In this document: one piece after another, positions 10,077-18,988 of the stretch
Position numbering within the stretch: position 1 is the first letter of the stretch
Layout of the letters: each line of letters begins with the position of its first letter
DNA from: Ascarosepion bandense
Lineage: Eukaryota; Mollusca; Cephalopoda; Sepiida; Sepiidae
Direction: 5' to 3'
Length of the DNA: 64,000 nucleotides
NCBI GenBank assembly: GCA_037127315.1
Contig: JBBBDQ010000750.1
Span: forward strand, 5,902,501 to 5,966,500
Notes under the pieces: generated by a model
The model's input: the letters and a program-made list of their open reading frames with translations, nothing else
Databases searched by the model: none
Told to the model about the DNA's origin: nothing
Position numbers and translations under genes: made by a program

Positions 10077-10360
10077 GTCAGTTAAGTGCCATACGTGATA
10101 CACGCTTGGGCGATCATATCTCGAAAGAGACATGACTGACTGGGCAGAAGATTATCCCGCAGTATGTTGTCATTGCTTTCTGCGGTAGACTGGTTGCCGA
10201 CCAAGGCTATAGAACCCAATCTGTCCTGCTATTTAACCCATAACTGGAAGGAATAGACGGATTAGTACCTTTCCCAAGGGTATTTGCGCGTAAGTGAATA
10301 CAATGGATTCAACTGGAATTCGAACTCGGCTCCCCGGTTTCTCGTTCCGAGCCGATCTTT
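10077..10360 (-). mobile_element. tRNA-derived SINE (family A)
   Basis: Near full length. Box B appears as the complement of ggaattcgaactcgg, followed by the A-box region of the head (truncated at ccgagccgat). Confidence 0.85.
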
Positions 10361-10740
10361 GCATTAATCCGTGGGATGTTATAAATTATCATGTATAGTT
10401 CCAGACAAAAATAAGAAAAGAACGAGATTATTTTCATATGGATTGACTCTTCTGCCAATGATCAACTCATTATCTGTTCGCTAGATTAAGACAAGATCAT
10501 ACTGTTAGCCTCAGCAGAATGACGCTTTTCATCCGATCTCCGCCAGGCAGTACCGTTTCTATGAGGGAAAGCGACGATTAATCCCTGGCACTTGAGCTCT
10601 TTACCGCCACCACCTAAATGAGTAAATGCCAAGAAGGGCTGGATTATTTTTACGTTTAATATGGTGTGCACATGGTACACTCACAGTCCTTCCCATTCAA
10701 ATACTAGCATTCGATTAATTCTCAGTTCTCTGTATAAGAT
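10361..10740. other. Unassigned DNA
   Basis: No gene recognised. A 64-codon frame at 10,486-10,680 (minus) has no family features. Confidence 0.4.
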
Positions 10741-10742
10741 CA

Positions 10743-10807
<65 letters not shown>

Positions 10808-10864
10808 GAATGTTCCGGAGATTAACGAAATGTAATTAACAACCGACATATTTAATTTATTTAT

Positions 10865-10920
<56 letters not shown>

Positions 10921-11043
10921 TTGCTACTTTGTAAGGTTAATTTCACAGCGGAATTTAACAGTGTATATATATACTGTTAAATTCTAACATTGAATTCACA
11001 TCGGACTAAAATCCGCTGTGGAAATAACTTTACAAAGTAGCAA

Positions 11044-11087
<44 letters not shown>

Positions 11088-11172
11088 CAAATAAATAAAT
11101 CAAATATGACGGTTGCTAATTACATTTCGTTAATCTCCGGAACATTCCTTTATATATATATATATATATATA
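10741..11172. mobile_element. Nested palindrome with four (TA)n tracts
   Basis: Order: TA run; block A (aaaggaatgttccggag to ttatttatttgaa); TA run; hairpin B (arms 10,918-10,975 and 10,980-11,046, ccttgctactttgtaagg and complement); TA run; block A inverted; TA run. The outer and inner inverted repeats are concentric. Block A also occurs in direct tandem at 6190-6430. This may be one foldback inserted at the centre of another, or a single composite element. Confidence 0.8.
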
Positions 11173-11490
11173 TTACACCACGCCGAGGTGCCACTGGGCA
11201 TCTTAGTAAGGGAGATGAACAGCAAGCCCTACAACAGTAAGCCCTACAACACCAAGGAGGCTCTCAAAGCAGTCATCATGGACATGGACGTCATGGCTAA
11301 GATGGCCTGCTACAGCTTCTAGTCCCGCGCAGAGAAGGTGGTGGCCACATCGAATGATGTGCTGAAAAGATATAAAATTTTATTGAAATATATTCATTTG
11401 TTATATAAAAACGCTGTTTTGATTATATTTTTCCGGATTTATCTTCGCCACACTGAATATGTTCAAAAATATAATATATAATTTTTGTAT
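11173..11490 (+). pseudogene. Tc1/mariner-like transposase C-terminal fragment
   Basis: The frame includes VREMNSKPYNS, KEALKAVIMD and VVATSNDV. It matches the C-terminal tail of the transposase at 13,157-13,700, whose related copy on the minus strand at 49,917-50,138 reads VWGAVEQETNK. A stop interrupts it (CYSF then TAG). The following 3' flank (aaaaacgctgttttgatt, ccggatttatcttcgcc) is shared with 13,705-13,825, so both are copies of one element. The DDE catalytic part is absent. Confidence 0.6.
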
Positions 11491-11498
11491 ATTAGAAC

Positions 11499-11828
11499 AA
11501 TGTTTTACTCCAACAGCTTCTTTTCTCGCGCTTCCCGCCTGTGGAACTCCCTTCCACAAGTCTGCTTTCCCGACAGTTACAATCTCCAGGTGTTTCAATG
11601 TAGGGTCAATAGACACCTCCTATCACACTAACTCCCAACTATTCTAACAACACTTTCATCTACCCAACCCTCATTCTCGATATCCTTACCTGCCTATCAC
11701 CCACCCTCTGTCATTTCCTATATTTAATCAGCCTTTCTCCACTCTACGTAGCCCCCTGCACAGTAGTGGCAGTGACATGCCTTGCTCGGGGTGAAACGCT
11801 TATATAAAAAAAAAAAACAAAAAAAAAA
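11499..11828 (+). pseudogene. CR1/Jockey-like LINE 3' end
   Basis: Short 5'-truncated copy of the LINE at 8775-9381. It encodes FYSNSFFSRASRLWNSLPQV and ends with the same 3' tail (cttgctcggggtgaaacg) plus an A-rich tract with one C. Nucleotide identity to the 8775 copy is very high. Confidence 0.85.
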
Positions 11829-11984
11829 CCTGAAAAATGGGAACACACTATATATATTTAGTTTAGCGTATGACAAACGCACGTGACGTTTCATGGTGGA
11901 GTGGTTTCGAAAGTATCGTTTCAGTAGGAGTCAGGCTATAGATGCACGACATGCTGAGTAATCGACATGTCTTCTGAATACGAT

Positions 11985-12645
11985 AATATGGAGACTCTTG
12001 AAGGGAATCGTTGAATGATTTCTTCTTTATGAGGCGATCTTCTTTCAGGACGTAGGCGATCATGAACTTCCACTTGCCCTGATCCCTTGTCACTCTTAAC
12101 ATTTCCCCCGCTTGGTATCTCTCTAAACCTCGCCCCGCCATCCACTTCCTTAAACCCATGTCTCGCACTACTTTTACCTACCTCTCTTTCTCTCTATTCG
12201 CTCTGTGAGTATTAGATTATCCAAGCCCTCCTTCCTCATTAGGTGTCCCAGAAACATTAGCTGTCTCTTTCTGATATCAAGTACAGGTTTTCTTCTCGTT
12301 TTTACCTTCTCCAAAACCCTGCCGTTGCTGGCATGTTTGGTCTATGGTATCCTCAGCATCCTTCTGTAGAACCACATTTCTGTTGATTCGAGTCACTTCT
12401 TCATCTTTGAGGAGATTGTTCACTATTCGCTGCTATATAAGAGGATATATATCGCATAGCAGTCCAGCGTTCTTTTTTTTGTTCCCAATGAAATTTTCTT
12501 GTCTCTCAACTTAGCTTTTGCAATACGCCTTCGGATCTCAGTGTCGCTCTTTCCGTATCCCCGACTTGTAGTTGGCATTTTGGACTCCTCTTCTTCTGAT
12601 AACCATACATTTAGTTTTATTGTAGTTTATGTTTAGCTCTTTCTT
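11985..12645 (-). pseudogene. RTE-like LINE 3' fragment, decayed
   Basis: Minus-strand frames give SSKMK, EMWFYRRMLRIP, RKRQLMFLGHLMRKEGLDNL and WMAGRGLERYQAG, corresponding in order to the C-terminal region at 56,300-56,980. Several frameshifts and stops are present. The 3' end reads cgatcatgaacttccac and cccttgtcac in reverse. Confidence 0.65.
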
Positions 12646-12654
12646 TTCGCTTTC

Positions 12655-12895
12655 TTTAAATGCCCAAAAATCATGGTCTCCTAAATCGCAAAGGAATATG
12701 GGACCTCAGACAGCAAGGAAAATTCCAGGTCAGAATGTAAAACTTATAAAAAGGCGCCCTCTCGCCACTAGGACACCTAAGATTGCTGAGGTTGCCAAGG
12801 AGTGCCACAGCAAAATAATGAGGAAAATCGCCAAAGAAATGGACACCGGCACCGGCATACTGTCAAGGAGGACTTGTGAACTTTAAATCTTATAT
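12655..12895 (+). pseudogene. Tc1/mariner-like transposase N-terminal (HTH) fragment
   Basis: The frame reads RRPLATRTPKIAEVAKECHS, then KIMRKIAKEMDTGTG. This resembles the helix-turn-helix DNA-binding region of Tc1/mariner transposases (RTPK…NP…SMRKIAKEM…S). A matching C-terminal segment lies 260 bp downstream, so the two are probably remains of one copy with its catalytic middle lost. It may equally be two insertions. Confidence 0.5.
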
Positions 12896-13124
12896 GCTCT
12901 TGTGGTACCAGATGCTCACTGTACCACTATTGGCCCCACTTAAGCAACTCCTTTGTTGCCAGACTGCATTTCCCATGATTATTTTCCGTGAATTATCATA
13001 GAGAGTTGATTTTCTAATCGCCGCTTAGATGTTGCACAAGGGTGAAACTATATGGCACCTAGCGAGGATCTAACTCACTACTTACTTGTAATAGGTACTA
13101 GAGAGACAAGCTTGCCAATTATTA

Positions 13125-13826
13125 CATTACGTCGAGGTGCCATTGGGCATCTTAGTAAGGGAGGTAAACAGCAAATTCTACAACAGCAAGGACGCTCTCA
13201 AAGCAGTCATTATGGACGCCATAGCTAAGATGGACAGGGACACCGTCAACCAAAGCCTGCTATAGCATCCGGTCCCGCGTGGAGAAGGTAGTGGTCATAT
13301 CGAGTAATGTGTCGAAAGGGTATAAAGTTTTATTGAAATATAAGGTGAACATCAAGCTCTACAACAGCAAAGACGCTCTCAAAGTAGTCATCATGGACGC
13401 CATAACTAAGATGGACAGGGACACCGTCACCAAGATCTGCTACAGCTTCCGGTTCCACGTGGCGAAGGTGGTGGCTACATCGAGTTATGTACCGAAAGGG
13501 TATAAAGTTTTATTGAAATATAAGGTGAACAGCAAGCTCTACAACAGCAACGAGGCTTCCAAAGCAGTCATCATGGACGCCATGGCTAAAATGGACAGGG
13601 ACACCGTCACCAAGACCTGCTACAGCTTCTGGTCCCGCGTGGCGAAGGTGATGGCCACATCGAATGATGTGCCGACTGGGTATCAATTTTTATTGAAATA
13701 TATTCATTTGTCATATAAAAACGCTGTTTTTATTATACATTATTTTTTTCCGGATTTATCTTTGCCACACTGTATATGTTCACAAATATAATATATAAAT
13801 TTCCGAACATCAGAACAATGTTTTGT
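13125..13826 (+). pseudogene. Transposase C-terminus with in-frame triplication
   Basis: The Tc1/mariner-like C-terminal segment (VNSKLYNSKDALKAVIMDAM, KMDRDTVTK, CYSFRSRVAKVVATS) appears three times in tandem with an exact 180-bp (60-codon) step; kyKVNIKLYNS starts near 13,342 and KVNSKLYNS near 13,522. The last two copies are continuous in one frame (13,279-13,791); the first is out of frame by a small shift. The 3' flank matches 11,395-11,490. In-frame period and good frame preservation are notable, but with no DDE core it is unlikely to be a transposase. Confidence 0.7.
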
Positions 13827-13960
13827 AACTGAAAAATGAAAAAAAAATCTATATAACGCGTTTCGTCCTTTTGTGAAGTTCTTTTGAAAGTCAAAAATAG
13901 TTTACCTAAAATATAAGTTTTGTCAAGCGCAATAGTACCCAGGTCCAACATACAGTATAT

Positions 13961-14161
13961 TTGCCACTTGCGACTTTTCCGTCTTCAAAAATCAAATCCA
14001 ACTTGAAAGGAAGAAAATTTCAAGAGGTCGAGGAAACCCAAGAACATTCCAAAAAAGGAGTTCCAGGAATGATTCTATCAACAGAAATGACGCTGAATAA
14101 AGTACGTAGATTCGGAAGGGGACTACTTCAAATGAGATTAAATGCTGAATTAATATATACT
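13961..14161 (+). pseudogene. Mariner-like transposase C-terminal remnant
   Basis: FQEVEETQEHS followed by a frameshift corresponds to the C-terminal end typical of a mariner-type transposase (FQDVEEIQENAT…EFQ…). A better preserved minus-strand copy is at 41,440-41,740. The similarity breaks off exactly where the LTR at 14,162 starts, so the LTR element probably inserted here. Confidence 0.5.
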
Positions 14162-14471
14162 TGTTACGGTGTCCTCCTACGAGAAATGGACTCTCCTTTT
14201 GTTATATGTAATTACCTGCGTGACTTCCGGGGAAGCAGTTAACAAAGAGCGGTTAACGAATAGAAAGTATGGCAGTTGACGACAGCTACTAGTCAGTCAA
14301 TAAGCAGCGTAATAATACCTTCGGACTTACTTATTTCTAGTTACTTATTATTAACACTTTCTTGTTCTACTAATACACTGTTTTGAACCTACCTTCTTGT
14401 TCCGTGTCTTACTTCCGGCACAAACCCGCCACGACAGCTTTGCGACGAAGTTTCACCACAACTCCACAACA
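14162..14471 (+). mobile_element. Gypsy-like LTR
   Basis: The segment starts TGTTACGGTG and ends CCACAACA, with the TG…CA termini of an LTR. It is followed at once by aattggcgatgaagatcc, which resembles the primer-binding-site and leader region after gypsy-type 5' LTRs. Only about 100 bp of internal sequence follows before a different retroelement begins; no 3' LTR was found. Confidence 0.6.
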
Positions 14472-14589
14472 AATTGGCGATGAAGATCCACAGCAATACT
14501 GTAGTTTTCTGTTTATAGTAACAGTCCCGTTTCTTGTTGATCATAATATGTGGCATCTGTCGGCCCCGAGAGACCTTGCTTCTGCGCTC

Positions 14590-15460
14590 AAAGAATTATG
14601 CTTCAGCTGCTGATGCTACAACGGCATCTGTTATGACTGTAGTGACAGTCTCGATTGCAACAAATGCATATGCAGGCGCTCTTACGCGATGTCGCCGTGT
14701 TGCTTTGTTTTCGTCGAGGACGCTTCTCCCAGGCAGCAAGTCGCCGTTTTTTCTCTCTTCGATCCAGCCTTCGGTATCAAATTGTATCTCCATCGTGCAC
14801 GATCGTTAACGACGTCTCTCACTTCTCGATCTCCGTGTTTATGCTTCTTTTGCAGAAGTCCTTGAAGCGAAGATGACGTCATCACTTGCTTGCTTGTCGG
14901 TAGCTAGTTCCCCGTACAGAAGGACCTTCAGGATCATTCCATCGGGTATACGATGTACACTTCTCCAGAGCTTTTAGAGAAGGGCATATATGCTGGGCAA
15001 GTGAGCACGAGTGAGAACTACAGCATTGGTGACACAATAGGACAAATTGATGACCAGAATTCGTCTCAGTGAAGATAAAAGGCGCTGAGGCGTCGCTTCT
15101 GTTTAGAGTAGAGGCTCTAAGTTACTGTCGAAGAGCAACACACTAACGATGCATGCCGTACAGACTGCAATTTTGGCGCTCCTAGTAAGCTTTCTGTTAT
15201 CTCAAATTCTCGATGTCAACCCGCAGAACGTCGTGATAGCTCGTCCGTTTACTCTAGTGTCTGTCCTCAGAGATCAGCGGTTTCTCAATAAGCATGCCCC
15301 ACTTCTCTACGTCACCAATATTGTCCAAGAGAAAAGTAGAGGCCAATAGAGCTTGGCAGAATGAAGTTGAACATAGCATCGGACTGTCTTAGGAACTCCG
15401 GTCCAGAATTTGTCATCAGGGTTTACACTCTAAGCCTTTCCTATGATTGGGTATGACTAC
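14590..15460 (-). pseudogene. Decayed non-LTR retrotransposon, post-RT region
   Basis: Reading the minus strand, from right to left: GRAITTFCGLTSRI, DNRKLT, ACIVSVLL, then SLRRILVINLSYCVTNAVVL, TRAHLPSIYALL, LLYGELATDK, and further on NDRARWRYNL. This order matches the C-terminal part of a common family of LINE polyproteins (…SRVWDNRKLT…LRRIL…VTN.VL..A.LPS…LLYGEL…). Frames change several times and stops are frequent, so it is a dead fragment. Plus-strand frames here, including one at 15,149-15,349 with a leader-like start, are shadows. Confidence 0.65.
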
Positions 15461-16560
15461 AAGGCAGCGGAAGTTTAAAATCAAAATATTTCTTCTCTTT
15501 TGTGGATCAGACGTAGAATATGATCATTGATCATTTCATTGAGTATACTCTTGTACAGTTGAACCTCTTTCTACTTTTAGAATTCCTTCCTCAATGTTTT
15601 TTGGAAAAAATCTGACGATGTTCTGGGAGCTGTTTTTTGGTGTTTGAGACCATGCTGTTGTTATGCATCCAAAATCTCTAGTTTGGCTGGCTGCACATCT
15701 AAGATTCGTGTATTCCTTTCCACTACGTCCCAAAGAAACTGTAGAGTTTACTTTAATGCAGAAAACTCAATTCCATGAACCAAATTTTCACAATTTGTGA
15801 ACAGATGCGTTGTTTTACTGGAAGTGGTTAACATAGGATGAGTTCAGTGTAGCCATAAATAGAGACTCGTACTCAACCACAATAACTCGGCAAACCACAG
15901 CATTTAAACGATCTTGTGTTTTAGTAACAAGGTTCTTAATGAAAATGTCCCCTATGCCATTGCACCAGCAGCTGCTTTAACCATTAATACAAGGCAAGGT
16001 GGATCTATATTTTTATGATGTTTGTGACAATTTATTTCTACACAAGTCAAATGTTGCAGTTGAAATCCAGACTCGTCCAATTAGCCAATATTTATCAAAT
16101 CTTCTATTCCAAATTTTGTTATCCTATGCCAATTATTTTTATCAACCAGAAGTGAAAGTAAGTATGGTTTTCTGCTGTTGTAGCTCATCTGCTTTAAGGT
16201 TCGATCTGTTTTTTTGTTATGGTTATTGTATTTGCTAGCCTCAAATGACATATTGTCGTATGGGGTCAGATTTGCTAACTGTAGAAAATAGATTATGGCG
16301 ATAGACATAGAAAAAAGGCTATAACAGATTTAAATATGCTGAAAGAAACTTAATAGTAAAATAAAGAGTAATAGTTAAAATTAAAGGTCAGTGCATTAGT
16401 GTTTTTTGCGTTTCAGATAAATTCTTTTCATGTTGTTATTTTTTGTTTGTACCATTGTTTTAAAATGGATAGGTTCTAATCATACTTTTCAGACGAAGTT
16501 TTAAAAATAAATATCTACTAAAAATGCTATTTTACTTTCAAAGTGTTGTATGTATTCACT
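15461..16560. other. Unassigned DNA
   Basis: About 1.1 kb with no recognisable gene, repeat or tandem structure. Short frames at 15,536-15,733 and 15,999-16,308 show no family features. It may hold more of the decayed LINE at its left edge. Confidence 0.4.
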
Positions 16561-16582
16561 CCTATGTCAAAATTAGCTTCAG

Positions 16583-16860
16583 TATACCAGGTGCTGTAAA
16601 CTTAGATGTGCGGGTGGTGTTATGGATAAGGCTCGGAATTATTAATCAGAGGGCCATGTTTCAATTCCCGGTGGGTTCGTTATATTCAATTACGAGCACA
16701 TACCTTTGGGAAAGGTATGAAGTCATCTATTCTCATCACCCCTTCCAGATACGGGTATCATTAAAAAAACTATTAGCAAAAAACATTCTAACAATCGGAA
16801 ATATTTTCTGGCTTGAAATAACCTACAAAAAGTTGATAAGCCGTAGAAAACAAATCAATC
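16583..16860 (+). mobile_element. tRNA-derived SINE (family B)
   Basis: ggtgctgtaaacttagatgt, ggctcggaattattaatcag and gtttcaattccc form a tRNA-like head with a fair box B. The body ends gaaataacctacaaaaagtt. It aligns with 7436-7680. Confidence 0.7.
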
Positions 16861-17099
16861 AATCACTCAAAATCAAAGGAAAAAATTAAAAACACATTTA
16901 AATAGAGAAAAGAAAGATGAGTTCTACCATAAGTTATCCCCACTTCTTCAGCTGTAACCAAAATTACCAAAACAAAAAAATATATTTAATTATCAATCTA
17001 ACCTGTTACTTATTATTTCGTGAATAAATAAAAAGATGCAGATGTTGGTTTACAGAAACTAAGGGAGTTGCAAAAGAGTTACATTTAGCTAAATTGCCA
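16861..17099. other. Unassigned AT-rich spacer
   Basis: No feature recognised between two SINEs. Confidence 0.4.
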
Positions 17100-17403
17100 A
17101 AATGGTCGAGGATGTGCGTTGTGGTGCAGTGGATATTGACTCGGAACGAGAGATCGGGGGGTTCCGAGTTCGAATTCCAGTTGGAATCCTTGCATTCACT
17201 TACACACAAATACCTTTAAGAAAGGGTATTAATACGTCTATTCCCTTCAGTTATGGGTTAAATAATAGGACAGATTGGATTCTATAACTTTGGCTGGCCA
17301 CCAGTCTACCGCAGAAAGCAATGGCAATCTTCTGCCCAGTCAGTCATGTCTCTTTTGAGACATGATCGCTCAAAGCGTGTATCACGTATGGCACTCGACT
17401 GAC
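17100..17403 (+). mobile_element. tRNA-derived SINE (family A)
   Basis: Head gatgtgcgttgtggtgcag and ggatattgactcggaacg, box B gttcgaattcc. The body includes ggttaaataataggacag and the tail ends cactcgactgactaa. Near full length. Confidence 0.85.
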
Positions 17404-17454
17404 TAATCGAACAGAAATACAGAAAGCAACTTGTTAAGCTATGGTTGATAAGGG

Positions 17455-17955
17455 AAAACGCTTCTTCTTTTATGTACCTTGTCCTTTCAGGACGTAAGCG
17501 ATCATAGCCTTCCACTTCTCCCTCTCTCTGGTGGTGCACACTTTCTCCTGTAACATCTCACAGCCCCCGTTCTGTCATCCACCTGCTCAGGCCCTTCAAA
17601 TCTGCTATCCGCTGCCTTCCCCTGTCTCTTTTTCGCGCTATCTTGCCTGTAAGTATCTGGTTCTTCAAGCCCTCGTTGCATGTGCCATGAACTTCAGTTG
17701 TCTCTTCCTGATGCTCACTATTAATTTCCTTTTCGTCTCCATTCTTTACAACACCTCATCACTGCTCACATGCTCAGTCCATAATATTCTCAGCATCCTT
17801 CTGTAGAGCCACATTTCAGTTGCTTCAAGTTTTTTCTTTATCTTTGATGATATTGTCCAATATTTACTGACGCTAATTAAAAGTCGAAAAATGAAAATGA
17901 ACAAAAATAAATAAAAAATAAAAAATAAAAAATGTAAGTAAAATAAATTAATCAA
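17455..17955 (-). pseudogene. RTE-like LINE 3' fragment
   Basis: The minus strand gives KYWTISSKIKKKLEATEMWL, YRRMLRILWTEHVSSDEVL, then after frameshifts RKRQLKFMA and the 3' end cgtcctgaaaggacaagg and gaagaagc in reverse. Same family as 56,300-57,006. 5'-truncated. Confidence 0.75.
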
Positions 17956-17985
17956 AACAAATACTAAGTAAACAAACTAAGTAAA

Positions 17986-18660
17986 TATTAGGTTGTCCCA
18001 AAAGTTCGAAAACACTTGCAAAAAGTTGAAATTTTACTCTCAAAAACAACAAAAATTATTGCTCAAAATAAAGACCATCATTTTCCAAGACTTTCTGCCA
18101 TCGATCTGCAAGCTTTCCGATCTGATCAAAGTACCATTCAGCCGGCTTCGAATCAAAGAATTCTTGACACGCTTCTTCGACTTCATCAAACGAATCGAAT
18201 CGGCGGCCCTTTAGAAAGTGTTGCATTGAGCGGAAAAGGCCGTAATCTGATGGAGCACAGGCAGGACTGTAAGCTAGATGTGGTAGAACCTCAACGCCGT
18301 TCAGCTCTTCAAACTTGTCTTTGGTTTTCCTGGCGGTGTGTGGCTTGGCATTGTCCTGCTGCATCAAAGCGCGCTTTCGGTTGATCAGAGCCGGGTACTT
18401 TTGCTTCAACTTTTCGTAGACCCGCTCAAGTTGCTGACAGTAAAATTCGGCACTGATGGCACGACCATTCGGAACCAACTCAAAATGCACGATTCCTTCA
18501 AAGTTCCACCAAACGCACAACATGACTTTTTTACCGAATCGATCTTGTTTTGGAACCGACGGTGTCTCTTGCCCTTTCTGAACCCATCGCTTGTCTCGAT
18601 TGTGCTGGACCAGATAGACCCATTTCGCAAGTGTTTACGAACTTTTGGGACAACCTAATA
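17986..18660 (-). mobile_element. Mariner deletion derivative, 671 bp, TA flanks
   Basis: The element spans 17,988-18,658. Its ends start TTAGGTTGTCCCAAAAGTTC at both termini as inverted repeats of about 30 bp with one or two mismatches. A TA lies at each edge (17,986-17,987 and 18,659-18,660), the mariner target duplication. Typical mariners are about 1.3 kb, so roughly half is missing. The deletion removed the 5' coding part and joined the right terminal repeat to the transposase codons for KWVYL. Confidence 0.95.
18056..18634 (-). pseudogene. Mariner transposase, N-terminus deleted
   Basis: The frame is open from the terminal repeat (about 18,634) to a stop at 18,056. It contains KWVYLVQHNRDKRWVQKG, MLCVWWNFEGIVHFELV, QQDNAKPHTA and CAPSDYGLFRSM, the second half of a mariner DDE/D catalytic domain. 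The second and third acidic residues (QDN and APSD) are present. The first (in the DE-W motif just before KWVY) and the whole HTH region are lost, so the protein cannot be active. The QDN-to-APSD gap is one residue longer than the usual 34, which may be typical of this subfamily. A transposase supplied by a complete copy elsewhere could in principle mobilise the element. Confidence 0.9.
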
Positions 18661-18905
18661 ATAAAAACCACGTCCACCAAAATAATCATTATAATAGTTC
18701 AATAATCTATTTATAATGTATCACTGAACTGTACATATAAAAAGAGGTCGTGGCGAAACAACACACACATGGCTTGATGATTGCGCCTAGCAAGAAACAG
18801 TCTGTCGCCTCTGAATGTTGACTTCAATGTTCACTTTTATATTTACATACGCTCTATCTCTGATATTGAGCATTTTAAACCCAAAGTATAGCATCGCGTA
18901 CTTTT

Positions 18906-18907
<2 letters not shown>
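18661..18907. other. Unassigned spacer
   Basis: No feature recognised. Confidence 0.4.

Positions 18908-18987
<80 letters not shown>
18908..18987. repeat. (TA)n(TG)n compound microsatellite
   Basis: TA run then TG run, a mirror image of the (CA)n(TA)n tract at 23,925-23,993 that closes the satellite-bearing element. Confidence 0.95.

Positions 18988-18988
<1 letters not shown>

Noticed and set aside
12629..12886. 85-codon frame as a nuclear host protein
   Set aside because: Its RTPKIAEVAKE…KIAKEM segment better fits a Tc1/mariner helix-turn-helix, and a matching C-terminal remnant lies downstream.
14383..14885. Several overlapping 65-90 codon frames on both strands
   Set aside because: They fall across the gypsy-like LTR end and a decayed LINE; none resembles a gene.
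15149..15349. 66-codon plus frame starting with a hydrophobic leader-like stretch
   Set aside because: It is antisense to a recognisable decayed LINE and has no supporting features.
18056..18523. Functional mariner transposase or SETMAR-like host fusion
   Set aside because: The N-terminal DNA-binding region and first catalytic Asp are missing, and both termini of the transposon are present.
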